Shown one piece after another: positions 26,912 to 36,036 of a stretch of DNA of 46,610 nucleotides. The stretch is from Bacteroidota bacterium (lineage in GTDB: Bacteria; Bacteroidota; Bacteroidia; B-17B0; Aurantibacillaceae): contig JACQAK010000203.1 of NCBI GenBank assembly GCA_016194985.1, positions 1-46,610 of the forward strand, written 5' to 3'. The position numbers and the translations under genes are program-made. Position 1 is the stretch's first letter, and every line of letters starts with the position of its first letter. The notes below the pieces were generated by a model. It had not been told where the DNA came from. It searched no databases and worked only from the letters and a program-made list of their open reading frames with translations.

Positions 26912-27994
26912 TTGAATTTTAAATATTACATATTAAGCTTTGTCCTTTTACTTGTAGGCCGTTATAACGCTCAGGATATTCATTTTTCACAATTCAATGA
27001 AAATCCCTCTCTTATCAATCCGGCACTAACAGGGGAATCAGGTGTGTTAAGGGCTTCTGCGTGTTACCGCGATCAGTGGAGAAGTGTAGCAACTCCCTAT
27101 AAAACATATGGAGCTTCTGTTGAAAGCAGATTTAAAACTTCCAATTGGGATAAAGTAGACGGACAATCTATGACTTTTACCAAAAGTACATTTAACCGTT
27201 TCGCAGGTGGTCTGTCTCTTTATTCAGACAAAGCAGGAAGTGGCAACATGGGAGTTACTCAGCTCAATGCATCATTAGCCTCTTTTGTTCCTATCAGTAA
27301 GAATAGTCAACTATCATTAGGCTTACAAGGAAGTTTAGCTCAATATAAAATTGATTTTTCCAAATTAGTCTTTTCAAATCAATACGACGGTTATCAATAT
27401 AGTTCCAATATTCAAAATGGTGAATCCGTTACTAATCAATCCTTTGTGTATGCTGATTTTGGAGGCGGTCTAAACTGGAATTATAAGTATACGGATAAAG
27501 TGGTAAGTTCTAACAAACAAAAAAAAGCAAATATCGGAATCGCTATATATCATATCAACAAACAGGATAAATCATTTTTATCCAACAGTAACAGCTTGAA
27601 ATTATATATGAAATATGTTTTTCACGGAGATTTTTTATTCGGAATCCCTCATACAAACATTGGTATCGCTCCCTCTTATTTATTACAATTTCAGGGTCCT
27701 TCGAAAGAACTGATAGCCGGCACGGTTATTAAATATTATATAAAAGAAAATTCGATCTATACCGGTATCATTAAACGATCCTCTGTCAACTTTGGATTGT
27801 TTTACAGATATAAAGATGCAGCTATTCTTTCTTTCTCTTACGACAGAAGAGAGCAATTTTCAATAGGTATAAGTTATGACGTCAATCTATCCAAATTAGT
27901 ACCTGCTTCAAAATTGGGTGGCGGCCCAGAGATCACTCTTAAGGTAAATACCTCCAATCCTTATTTATACCAAAAAAGGAAAAAAGCAGATTAG
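26912..27994 (+). CDS. PorP/SprF family type IX secretion membrane protein
   Basis: This 360-aa outer-membrane protein starts with a signal peptide followed by Q-D-I-H-F-S-Q-F-N-E-N-P and N-P-A-L-T-G, the conserved opening of PorP/SprF proteins. The rest is beta-barrel-like. Such proteins pair with T9SS substrates that carry the type B domain and help export or anchor them. The 7-nt gap to the SBBP gene makes it the dedicated partner. The only in-frame start that keeps the signal peptide is the TTG at 26912; there is no ATG, and an in-frame stop lies 18 nt upstream. The low-efficiency start may set a lower dose than the cargo. Confidence 0.92.
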   Translation: MNFKYYILSFVLLLVGRYNAQDIHFSQFNENPSLINPALTGESGVLRASACYRDQWRSVATPYKTYGASVESRFKTSNWDKVDGQSMTFTKSTFNRFAGGLSLYSDKAGSGNMGVTQLNASLASFVPISKNSQLSLGLQGSLAQYKIDFSKLVFSNQYDGYQYSSNIQNGESVTNQSFVYADFGGGLNWNYKYTDKVVSSNKQKKANIGIAIYHINKQDKSFLSNSNSLKLYMKYVFHGDFLFGIPHTNIGIAPSYLLQFQGPSKELIAGTVIKYYIKENSIYTGIIKRSSVNFGLFYRYKDAAILSFSYDRREQFSIGISYDVNLSKLVPASKLGGGPEITLKVNTSNPYLYQKRKKAD

Positions 27995-28062
27995 ATTTAT
28001 ACATTTTATTGTTGTTTGCTTATTTTCTTTACATTTAGTATCAAAAGAATCTCTCTGCAATA

Positions 28063-30081
28063 ATGAACCATACAAATCTACTAAGCAAAGAAAGCAGTCC
28101 CTACCTACTCCAACATGCCCATAATCCTGTGAACTGGTATGCATGGAATGACGATACTTTAGCACTTGCTAAAAAAGAAAACAAACTTATTTTAGTAAGT
28201 ATTGGCTACAGCGCTTGCCATTGGTGCCATGTTATGGAGCATGAAAGTTTTGAAGACGAACATGTAGCAGCTATTATGAACCAGCATTTTATTAATATCA
28301 AAGTCGACAGAGAAGAACGTCCGGACATTGACATGGTATATATGGGCGCTGTGCAATTAATGACAGGGCAAGGTGGCTGGCCATTAAACTGTTTTGCCTT
28401 GCCGGATGGAAGACCCATTTACGGGGGCACTTATTTCCCGAAACAACAATGGGTAAATGTGCTGGAAAATTTAGCAGACTTATTTAAAACCAACCCTGAT
28501 AAAGCTTATGAATATGCGGCTCATTTAACGGATGGATTAGAGCAACTGGAAATACCTAAAGCACATGATGGCCAATCATTTGAAATGACAACTCTCCACA
28601 AATCTGTTTACAAATGGAAACAGTCGTTTGATACTGAGTGGGGCGGCCCAAACCGGGCACCAAAATTTCCTTTACCAAATAATTATTTGTTTTTATTGAA
28701 CTATCAGGTTTATGAAAGTGATCTGCAGATCAAAAAACAATTAGACCTGACCCTGACCAAAATGGCCTGGGGTGGCATTTACGATCAGATAGGCGGAGGA
28801 TTTGCCAGATACAGTACCGACACGTTTTGGAAAGTACCACACTTCGAAAAAATGTTGTATGACAATGCACAACTCGTTAGTTTATATACTCAGGCTTACA
28901 AACAAAGTGGCAACGAACTTTACAAAAAAGTAGTTCATGAAACAATCGCATTTGTAACACGCGAATTAACCAACAAGCAATTCGGTTTTTACTCGGCATT
29001 GGACGCTGATAGCGAAGGAGTGGAAGGCAAATACTATGTTTGGCAAAAAGAAGAATTACAACATCTGTTGAAGGATGATTTTGAATTATTTGCCGACTAC
29101 TACTGCGTTAACGAGGTTGGATATTGGGAAGACGAAAACTATGTATTGATGCGTGATACAGAAGATTCAGTGATCGCACTTCAATATCATATAAGTATTG
29201 ATGAACTTCAGCGAAAAATGCAAGCCTGCAAAACACTCTTATTGAGCATTCGCGAAAAGAGAGTGAAACCGGGATTGGATAATAAAGTTCTGGCTTCCTG
29301 GAATGGCTTAATGTGTAAGGCCTTAGCAGAAGCTTATCTCGTGTTTGACAATAGCGAATTCAAGACACTGGCATTGGCAAACGCGGTTTATCTACTCAAT
29401 AATTATTGCCGTGACAACGGACAGTTACTGAGGGTTATGAATGATCACACTTCGATTTCCGGATTTCTGGAAGATTATGCCTTTGTGATAGACGCTTTTC
29501 TGTCTGTTTATGTGATCACTGCAAACGAAACCTGGCTTATCAAAGCCAAAGAGCTGGCAGATTATACGTTACGTTATTTTTACGTTCCATCACAAAGCAC
29601 CTATTTTTTTACCGATTCCAGTCAGGAAAAACTAGTGGTTCGAAAAGCCGAATGGAGCGACAATGTGATCCCCGCTTCTGGTTCCCAAATGGCCATTAAT
29701 TTATATAAATTATCCATTTATTTCGACGACACAAACTACCGACAAATCTCCGAAAGCCTTTTAAAATCAACCATAAAAGAGATTGAAAATTACGGACCTG
29801 GCTATAGCAACTGGGCTTTATTATTATTGCATTATTTAAAACCCCAAACTGAGGTAGTAATTGTTGGTAAAAGTGTTAATGAAAAATTATTGGCTCTGTA
29901 TAAACAAACGCCTCCAAATGTGATATTTGCTTTAAGCGACACCGCATCGGATTTGCCATTGCTAAAAAACAGGTATGTTGAAGGCCAAACATTTATCTAT
30001 GTTTGCAGGAACAACAGCTGTTTGTTACCAACCGAATCTGCGGAGGAAGCATTAAAGCAAATTGAAGAAGGTACTACATAA
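28063..30081 (+). CDS. Thioredoxin domain-containing protein, YyaL/DUF255 (SPATA20) family
   Basis: This 672-aa protein has a DUF255 thioredoxin-like domain at residues 5-165, with opening S-S-P-Y-L-L-Q-H-A and active-site C52-H-W-C55. A helical alpha/alpha-barrel, glycosidase-like, fills the rest; an aromatic motif (F-A-R-Y-S-T-D) and [10 protein letters not shown] are visible. The family is widespread and its substrate is unknown; it has been linked to redox roles. There is no signal peptide, so it is cytoplasmic. It begins 68 nt after the PorP/SprF gene on the same strand and could be read through, but the two look functionally unrelated. Confidence 0.93.
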   Translation: MNHTNLLSKESSPYLLQHAHNPVNWYAWNDDTLALAKKENKLILVSIGYSACHWCHVMEHESFEDEHVAAIMNQHFINIKVDREERPDIDMVYMGAVQLMTGQGGWPLNCFALPDGRPIYGGTYFPKQQWVNVLENLADLFKTNPDKAYEYAAHLTDGLEQLEIPKAHDGQSFEMTTLHKSVYKWKQSFDTEWGGPNRAPKFPLPNNYLFLLNYQVYESDLQIKKQLDLTLTKMAWGGIYDQIGGGFARYSTDTFWKVPHFEKMLYDNAQLVSLYTQAYKQSGNELYKKVVHETIAFVTRELTNKQFGFYSALDADSEGVEGKYYVWQKEELQHLLKDDFELFADYYCVNEVGYWEDENYVLMRDTEDSVIALQYHISIDELQRKMQACKTLLLSIREKRVKPGLDNKVLASWNGLMCKALAEAYLVFDNSEFKTLALANAVYLLNNYCRDNGQLLRVMNDHTSISGFLEDYAFVIDAFLSVYVITANETWLIKAKELADYTLRYFYVPSQSTYFFTDSSQEKLVVRKAEWSDNVIPASGSQMAINLYKLSIYFDDTNYRQISESLLKSTIKEIENYGPGYSNWALLLLHYLKPQTEVVIVGKSVNEKLLALYKQTPPNVIFALSDTASDLPLLKNRYVEGQTFIYVCRNNSCLLPTESAEEALKQIEEGTT

Positions 30082-30123
30082 CATAAATTATTTAAAAAAA
30101 GGTTCCGATCTTGTTAAAGAACA

Positions 30124-30196
30124 TTCGACCCCTTCGGGATCGAACTTTAATAGCAAAACATCCATTCTATTGGCATTTGACCCTTTCAGGGTCGAA
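30124..30196 (+). repeat. 73-nt two-hairpin intergenic repeat, copy 2
   Basis: Hairpins at 30124-30144 and 30176-30196 flank a 20-nt linker, TTCTATTG and five bases, the same layout as 14378-14306 on the other strand. Linker identity between copies is about 11 of 20. It sits upstream of the next gene and gives a false in-frame N-terminal extension. Confidence 0.75.
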
Positions 30197-30202
30197 CAAT
30201 TC

Positions 30203-31180
30203 ATGAAGTGTCTATTAATTTTTGTTATTCTCTTAACTTATAACTCATCTCTTATCTCTCAAACGCTTATTCCAACTGCCGAAACAGCTTTTGAAAGTCA
30301 ATTGCCGTTTAATGCAGAGTACATCAAATCGCAACATATCAAATCAATTACCTTCGATATTATTGACAAAAAAGACTTACAAGTAGCAGAAGACAAAGGA
30401 TTACTAAACTATTATGAGTTTAATTCAAACGGACTTTTAACCCGTTTTTATTATACTTCCATTGTAAAGATCATTCAAAAAGAATACCATTCTGAACCTG
30501 TTTACAGACACCGAAAACTGATAAGCAACGGGCATTCATATACTAAAAATGAATATGTATACGATACCGTTTCAACCAATTACTTTTATAATGAAGCGGA
30601 TCGTTTAAAACTGAAACGCTATAATGATGGCTCTTATTACGAAAGTTATTATTATGATTACTCGGCAGATGGAAAAGTAGAAAAAGAAAAACGTTGCAAA
30701 GAGACCAATGTCTCAGAAAACAAATCAGAGTTTAAATTAGGCGGGCAATTTATTATCAGCGAAGAAAGCTTTAAATATATAACGACCGGAAAAAATCAGT
30801 ATAAAAAAGTTTGTCAGAATGACGAAGGGCGCCCTTATAAAGAAATCATTTATACATTAAATGACGCTAAACAACCTATTAGTATCAACGAACAATACAC
30901 AGTTACCTGGATCACGCAAAACAGCACCTTTACCTATAACCAAAAAGGGCAATTAACCAAAGCATCTTATAAAAGCAATAGTAACGGGGATTTAGAGCAG
31001 GTTCGCACATACGAATATGATGCCAACGATTGTTTATTAACCGAAAAACAATTTAAGAATGGAGTGCTTTTAAAAGAAGTAAGTTATATAACAGATGCCA
31101 CCAAGAAAGTAACTTCCTACATTATACGCGATCCTAATAACAAGAGTATCCGGATTGTAAAGTTATTATACCAATACTAA
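30203..31180 (+). CDS. Exported protein with YD/RHS-like repeats, unknown function
   Basis: A protein of about 325 aa with a signal peptide (M-K-C-L-L-I-F-V-I-L-L ... S-Q-T). It is rich in Tyr, Asn and Asp, with repeated short blocks such as Y-x-Y-D-Y-S-A-D-G-K, Y-N-Q-K-G-Q-L-T-K and Y-E-Y-D-A-N-D. These resemble beta-hairpin repeats of RHS/YD or MORN-variant proteins in the periplasm or on the surface. I start at the ATG of 30203. The open frame extends to 30062, but that stretch overlaps the M-end of the YyaL gene and crosses the two-hairpin repeat, so it is not coding. No T9SS tail is seen. Confidence 0.75.
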   Translation: MKCLLIFVILLTYNSSLISQTLIPTAETAFESQLPFNAEYIKSQHIKSITFDIIDKKDLQVAEDKGLLNYYEFNSNGLLTRFYYTSIVKIIQKEYHSEPVYRHRKLISNGHSYTKNEYVYDTVSTNYFYNEADRLKLKRYNDGSYYESYYYDYSADGKVEKEKRCKETNVSENKSEFKLGGQFIISEESFKYITTGKNQYKKVCQNDEGRPYKEIIYTLNDAKQPISINEQYTVTWITQNSTFTYNQKGQLTKASYKSNSNGDLEQVRTYEYDANDCLLTEKQFKNGVLLKEVSYITDATKKVTSYIIRDPNNKSIRIVKLLYQY

Positions 31181-31183
31181 TGG

Positions 31184-31939
31184 TTACTGAATGATGAGTT
31201 TTTTAATTAAACTCTCTCCGTTCACATTTTGAAGTTTCATAAAATAAATACCGGTTGCCAGTTCTTTATGAATCTCTGTTAACTTCTCGCTACTTTCAGC
31301 TTGGTATACTAATTTTCCATCCGGCGCCATAATAGAAATAAACAGTTTTAATCTATTCGCATTATCAATGTATATCTTTTCCTGAGAAGACGGATTTGGA
31401 TATACCGAAATTGCAGATAAGCTGGATATAGAAGTGAGTCCCATAACCATTCTATTTGCTCCACAAGGGGGTTGTCCTACTTTATGATAATAGGTTAATG
31501 TTTTAGTATTCATATAATGATTTGGATCTTGTCCGTACATGTAGTTGTAAAATAATCCAACTTGTCCGCATCCATTTGCGTAGGAAGAATCATATTGAAT
31601 TGTGCAAACCGTATTTGTTAATGCAAAGTGAATGGCATTACTATTTAAATCGGTAACCTGGTAGCTATATGTATTTATTCCTGCAGAAGCGCTGCATGTC
31701 ATACAAGAAGGCGGTTGATAATATTGCTCCTTCACCTGATAAAGCAGTGTGTCTGCTTTTATCGTTTTTTGAGTAAACGTAATTGTATATGAAATGAAAG
31801 GACTGGCATTTGCTTGTATATAATACTCTATAGTATCTCCTACGAAATAGTTATAAACCATTCCATTGGTTAAAATGGTTTGGCTAAAAAATCTGAAAGA
31901 AAACAAGCATATGACGGTAAATAAGTAAAATCGTTTCAT
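31184..31939 (-). CDS. T9SS type A sorting domain-containing protein
   Basis: A 251-aa secreted protein with a signal peptide (cleaved near F-F-S-Q-T). A short domain of unknown fold follows, with Cys-rich P-P-S-C-M-T-C-S and two later cysteines. The last 75 residues form a type A T9SS sorting domain: I-S-V-Y-P-N-P-S, then G-K-L-V-Y and L-A-T-G-I-Y-F-M-K-L, ending in K-K-L-I-I-Q. The mature domain is not one I recognise. It is convergent with the previous gene (3-nt gap) and follows the lipoprotein and lysS on the minus strand. Confidence 0.85.
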   Translation of the reverse strand: MKRFYLFTVICLFSFRFFSQTILTNGMVYNYFVGDTIEYYIQANASPFISYTITFTQKTIKADTLLYQVKEQYYQPPSCMTCSASAGINTYSYQVTDLNSNAIHFALTNTVCTIQYDSSYANGCGQVGLFYNYMYGQDPNHYMNTKTLTYYHKVGQPPCGANRMVMGLTSISSLSAISVYPNPSSQEKIYIDNANRLKLFISIMAPDGKLVYQAESSEKLTEIHKELATGIYFMKLQNVNGESLIKKLIIQ

Positions 31940-31976
31940 AGGCTAAAAGTTTAAGAGACTCGAAGCTACGAATAAA

Positions 31977-32513
31977 TTACTTATCCTTATAAATTACCAG
32001 ATTAATAATACCCATACTTGGCGTACTATTATCGGTTAAAGACACGACGAAGGGTTTACGTTGGCCTTCAAAGCAATTATAAACCACAAAGCCTTTATCT
32101 TCTGTAGGATTAGGCAATTTCTTTTCGTAATAGGTTTTTAAGTCATTAAATAATCTGGTGCTTAAATCCAAATCACTGCAGTTAATTTGCACTTCCACTT
32201 CATCCAGACTATCCTTTTGCAGGTTATAGGCCACCGAATAATTCGTTACACTATCAATTGTATACTCAAAATACAAATAATCATGATCAACTTCTGAAGG
32301 CTCTTTGGTTTCGGTTGTTGTAATCAAACTGGCTTTACTGTTCAGATCAACACCCCTGATCACTCCTTCCTTGCTACGAATGATCTCATCCAGTGCTTCG
32401 CTGTATTCAGGAAATATTCGTGGTTTTTTTTGTTCAACGGTTTTAGGATGATCTCCACAGGAAAGCCATCCTAAAGCCATTACTAACAAACTATAATAGA
32501 TTAATTTACGCAT
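31977..32513 (-). CDS. Putative lipoprotein of unknown function
   Basis: A 178-aa protein with a lipoprotein signal peptide: M-R-K-L-I-Y-Y-S-L-L and the lipobox L-S-C-G, so Cys19 is lipidated. The mature part is acidic, with predicted beta strands and one helix near residues 120-140. I recognise no family. Its start lies 2 nt after the lysS stop, so it is almost certainly co-transcribed with lysS; the functional link is unknown. Base composition fits its neighbours. Confidence 0.7.
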   Translation of the reverse strand: MRKLIYYSLLVMALGWLSCGDHPKTVEQKKPRIFPEYSEALDEIIRSKEGVIRGVDLNSKASLITTTETKEPSEVDHDYLYFEYTIDSVTNYSVAYNLQKDSLDEVEVQINCSDLDLSTRLFNDLKTYYEKKLPNPTEDKGFVVYNCFEGQRKPFVVSLTDNSTPSMGIINLVIYKDK

Positions 32514-32515
32514 AA

Positions 32516-34060
32516 TTATTTTTGTATATCTTCTGTCGCTACATGTTGAACTTCAGGACGCATTTGAGGGAACAACAATACATCCTGTATAGACGGTTGG
32601 TTAGTCAATAACATACATAAACGATCGATACCAAAACCGATACCTGCTGTTGGAGGCATACCGTATTCTAATGCACGTAAGAAATCATAATCAATAAACA
32701 TGGCTTCATCATCGCCTCGCTCCATTAATTTTACCTGTTCTTCAAAACGCTCACGCTGATCAATAGGATCGTTCAACTCCGAATAGGCATTGGCAATTTC
32801 TTTCCCATTGATCATTAATTCAAAACGCTCTACCAATCCGGCTTCTGTACGGTGTTTTTTCGTTAACGGGCTCATCTCTACCGGATAATCAGTAATGAAA
32901 GTTGGTTGGATATAATGACCTTCACATTTCTCTCCAAATAATGTATCAATTAATTTGGCTTTGCCCATGGTTTCATCGATCTCTAAATGTAACTCTTTGC
33001 AAACTACTCTTAAACCTGCTTCATCCATTTTGCTTACATCATAGCCCGTATGCTCTTTGATGGCATCATAAATAGTCACACGTTTAAACGGTGCCGCAAA
33101 ATTGATGGTTTTATCACCTACGGGAACCTCCGTAGTGCCATGTAAATCTGTGGCAATTTTTTCCAGTAATTTTTCGGTAGTATTCATCATCCAGAAATAA
33201 TCTCTGTAGGCCACGTAGAACTCTAATACTGTGAATTCCGGATTATGGGTTCTGTCCATACCTTCGTTACGGAAGTTCCGGCTGAATTCATACACCCAAT
33301 CAAACCCTCCAACGATCAGACGTTTTAAATATAATTCATTAGCAATACGTAAATACAAAGGAATATCCAATGCATTGTGATGGGTTAAAAACGGACGTGC
33401 TGCTGCACCACCCGGAATAGATTGTAATACCGGTGTGTCAACTTCCAATGCTCCGTTATCATTTAAAAAATTACGGATAGACGAAATAATTTTTGTGCGC
33501 TGCTCAAATGTTTTTTTAACTTTTGGATTGATAATCAAATCAACGTAACGTTGACGGTAGCGGAATTCAGGATCCGACACTTCATCAAATGCATTTCCAT
33601 CAGCATCTGTTTTTACTACCGGCAAAGGTTTTAACGACTTACTCAATAATTTCAATGAGGTTACATGAATAGATATTTCTCCTACTTTAGTAGTAAATAC
33701 ATAACCTTCAATACCAATGATATCGCCAAGATCGATGAGTTTTTTCCAAACAACATCATACAATACTTTATCATCTTCATTCGGACAAATATCATCACGG
33801 CGAACATAGATCTGAATACGATCCGTGCTATCCTGTAAAACAGCAAAAGCAGCTTTACCCATATCACGAACGCTCATCAAACGACCCGCAAGCTTAATAT
33901 CTTTATAGTTCAATTTATCCCGCTCATAATTTTCTTTAATATCCTGAGCTGTAACATTTATTTTAAATTCTTCGGCAGGGTACGGATCGATGCCCAGTTT
34001 TTTAAGGTCTGCTAATTTTTCTCTTCGTAATTCTTCTTGTTCGCTTAGTTCTTGAAACAT
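32516..34060 (-). CDS. lysS: Lysyl-tRNA synthetase (class II)
   Basis: Charges tRNA-Lys with lysine; 514 aa, cytoplasmic, normal length. The N-terminal OB-fold (about 55-150) binds the anticodon. The class II catalytic domain shows motif 2 (F-R-N-E-G-M-D-R-T-H-N-P-E-F-T) and motif 3 (G-I-G-F-G-I-D-R-L, 473-481). It starts at the ATG of 34058-34060. A lipoprotein gene follows after 2 nt. The upstream 352 nt are shared with the divergent sigma-factor gene. Confidence 0.97.
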   Translation of the reverse strand: MFQELSEQEELRREKLADLKKLGIDPYPAEEFKINVTAQDIKENYERDKLNYKDIKLAGRLMSVRDMGKAAFAVLQDSTDRIQIYVRRDDICPNEDDKVLYDVVWKKLIDLGDIIGIEGYVFTTKVGEISIHVTSLKLLSKSLKPLPVVKTDADGNAFDEVSDPEFRYRQRYVDLIINPKVKKTFEQRTKIISSIRNFLNDNGALEVDTPVLQSIPGGAAARPFLTHHNALDIPLYLRIANELYLKRLIVGGFDWVYEFSRNFRNEGMDRTHNPEFTVLEFYVAYRDYFWMMNTTEKLLEKIATDLHGTTEVPVGDKTINFAAPFKRVTIYDAIKEHTGYDVSKMDEAGLRVVCKELHLEIDETMGKAKLIDTLFGEKCEGHYIQPTFITDYPVEMSPLTKKHRTEAGLVERFELMINGKEIANAYSELNDPIDQRERFEEQVKLMERGDDEAMFIDYDFLRALEYGMPPTAGIGFGIDRLCMLLTNQPSIQDVLLFPQMRPEVQHVATEDIQK

Positions 34061-34412
34061 GTGTGTTGTATTTTTTGCCCGAAGTTAACTAAATACTAAA
34101 GTTTACTGCTAAGGCATTCTTTCTATCTATTCACAATTTATTAATACATCAAGGGGTACTTTGCTTTCAACGCCGGTTTGTCATTTTTATTGGTGGCATA
34201 TGCCGGAATAACTGGATTTAGAAAAAACCACATACGTTTTGGCTTCGTATATTCAAAAAGGATAGATTTTTCATTTATTTTTAACTTGCTGAAAATCAAT
34301 AACTTTCATCAAATAGATTATTTTTTGTTTAATAAATATCAAATATTATTAAACAATAATTATATTTGTTTAATATTTATACAATTAAGTTAAACAAAAC
34401 AAATCACAGGTT
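34061..34412. promoter_or_regulatory. 352-nt AT-rich divergent region between lysS and the sigma factor gene
   Basis: No convincing gene is present; a 71-codon frame at 34178-34393 has composition typical of random AT-rich DNA. The final 80 nt before the sigma-factor gene are very AT-rich, with inverted runs of AAACAA and TTGTTT (34351-34371), and hold the candidate promoter. The rest shows nothing I can name. Confidence 0.45.
34361..34368 (+). promoter_or_regulatory. Candidate Bacteroidota -7 element of the sigma factor gene
   Basis: TATATTTG matches TAnnTTTG and lies 44 nt before the ATG at 34413. No well-spaced -33 TTTG is visible. Confidence 0.45.
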
Positions 34413-34919
34413 ATGACAGCTATAGAATTTAATACCCGCATTTTGAATGAAAAGCAATCATTGAAAAATTTTGCTCTAAGCCTTACGCATAACAATGATG
34501 ATGCTTTGGATCTGCTTCAGGACACTTATGTAAAAGCAATCACCTATCGTGAAAAATTTGAAGACAGCACAAATTTAAAGGCCTGGTTATTTACCATCAT
34601 GAAAAATACATTTATCAATTCGTATCGCCGTGCTGTAAAAACCAAACAGATCATACAAACCAACGCTGACCTGGCAATGGCACGTGCATTTAAAAACAAT
34701 CATCAGGATATTACCGAATCGAGATTAGCGGCAAAGGATATTATTTCTAAAATCGAAAATTTAGAAGACCAATATAAAATTCCGTTTACCAGATATTATA
34801 ACGGTTTTAAATATGAAGAAATTGCTCATGAAATGCAATTACCATTAGGAACCGTAAAAAGCCGGATATTTTTGGCAAGAAAACAATTGATGGTAGCCAT
34901 CGAACAATCCATGAACTAA
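34413..34919 (+). CDS. ECF-type RNA polymerase sigma factor
   Basis: This 168-aa sigma factor has region 2 at about 20-75 (D-D-A-L-D-L-L-Q-D-T-Y and F-T-I-M-K-N-T-F-I-N-S-Y-R-R) and region 4 at about 110-160 (G-F-K-Y-E-E-I-A-H-E-M and G-T-V-K-S-R-I-F-L-A-R-K). No region 1.1 or 3 is present. No anti-sigma gene is next to it, unlike the FecI-FecR type; the next gene is convergent behind a terminator. It resembles the conserved stand-alone ECF sigmas of Bacteroidota. Targets are unknown. Confidence 0.92.
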   Translation: MTAIEFNTRILNEKQSLKNFALSLTHNNDDALDLLQDTYVKAITYREKFEDSTNLKAWLFTIMKNTFINSYRRAVKTKQIIQTNADLAMARAFKNNHQDITESRLAAKDIISKIENLEDQYKIPFTRYYNGFKYEEIAHEMQLPLGTVKSRIFLARKQLMVAIEQSMN

Positions 34920-34955
34920 AAAAAAGCCGTTTGATAATTATCAAACGGCTTTTTT
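34918..34955. terminator. Bidirectional terminator after the sigma factor gene
   Basis: A perfect 24-nt palindrome (34926-34949) with A-rich and T-rich flanks lies between the sigma-factor stop and the convergent gene end at 34973. Confidence 0.85.
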
Positions 34956-34972
34956 ATGAAACATGTATATTT

Positions 34973-36004
34973 TTATTTCTTTTTAGATACGTTTCTGTCC
35001 AAATACTTAGAAACAGCATTATTCCAGTTATTCAAACTATTAGCACGCTTACCATTCAACTCCGCATTAATTTTATTATAATCGTTTGAAGCTTTATTAA
35101 ATTCATTAACGGCAGCATTAAATTCATTCACTTCTGCTTCCGTCAGATTCTTTCCTTTTTTATCCATAGCTGTTTTTAGTTTATCGAATTTTTCTTTTTT
35201 CAAATAAAAATCAACCAACATAGGAACTTTTGTATCTGCTTCCATAATGTAAAAATCCATCACATCTTCGCAGGCGGCTTTTAATGTAGAATTTCCTTTG
35301 TAAGGCACAATTGTTTTTAACTTCACTTTAGCGTCTTTAGATAACTTGGATAAAGATTCCTGATTTTGTTTCATCGCATTTATATCACCTTTGCTTTGTG
35401 CATCTATCAAATAAAACTCCTGTTTGTATGGCTTAAAGAATACTAAATATACCTGATTGTAAAATTTAAATACTTCACTGGCCTTCTCTAGTTTTTCAGC
35501 TGTTTCTGTTTCTTTATTGATCAGGTTAATATTGTTTTTCTTCGCAAATTCTTCATTGGCTGCTACGGCAATATCAAATGCAGCTTCCATTTTTTCGTTG
35601 GCAATTTGCTGCGCCAGCATATAGGCTTCCATGGCATCGTAAGATTGTTCTGAAATTTCTTCCATATCCATGATTTTAGCATAATCGTTATTTAATACGG
35701 CATAGCTTAACTCCAGGTATCTTACGGTTGAATCTCTGTAAGCTGCATCTCCATTAAATGGCGGCATATTCTTAATTCTGTTTAATCCGTTTCTGTTAGC
35801 ATTGATCATTTGGCGGCGCTGACCATCAATCTGACGTGCTTTTTTACTATGCGCAACGGCTCTTGTATAATCCCAGGTTTCTTCTGATATTTTTTTAAAC
35901 TCGGCATTAATTTTATCCATGTATTGCACCGGACTTTGTGCTTTTGTGGACATAGTAGAAAGAACGATACATGAAAGAATGGTTGTTCTGAAAATAAACT
36001 TCAT
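34973..36004 (-). CDS. LIC11966-like surface/exported protein
   Basis: A 343-aa exported protein with signal peptide (cleaved near S-T-K-A-Q). It is nearly all helical and Lys/Glu/Asn-rich, with T-W-D-Y-T-R-A-V-A-H-S-K-K-A-R near residue 42 and F-N-G-D-A-A-Y-R-D-S near residue 83. This pattern matches what I know as the LIC11966 family of surface proteins, whose function is unknown; the name is from memory and moderately sure. It follows the S41 protease on the same strand after 32 nt, so the two are probably co-transcribed. The protein could be a periplasmic substrate or partner of that protease. Confidence 0.75.
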   Translation of the reverse strand: MKFIFRTTILSCIVLSTMSTKAQSPVQYMDKINAEFKKISEETWDYTRAVAHSKKARQIDGQRRQMINANRNGLNRIKNMPPFNGDAAYRDSTVRYLELSYAVLNNDYAKIMDMEEISEQSYDAMEAYMLAQQIANEKMEAAFDIAVAANEEFAKKNNINLINKETETAEKLEKASEVFKFYNQVYLVFFKPYKQEFYLIDAQSKGDINAMKQNQESLSKLSKDAKVKLKTIVPYKGNSTLKAACEDVMDFYIMEADTKVPMLVDFYLKKEKFDKLKTAMDKKGKNLTEAEVNEFNAAVNEFNKASNDYNKINAELNGKRANSLNNWNNAVSKYLDRNVSKKK

Positions 36005-36036
36005 AATTTTTGTTTTAATGGTTGTTTGTAATTGTA

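Noticed and set aside
30062..30202. N-terminal extension of the 30.2-kb exported protein
   Set aside because: It overlaps the end of the YyaL gene and crosses the two-hairpin repeat; the signal peptide starts at the ATG of 30203.
34178..34393. A 71-codon frame between lysS and the sigma factor gene
   Set aside because: It covers the promoter region, is very rich in Phe, Ile and Asn as expected from AT-rich random DNA, and overlaps the TATATTTG element.
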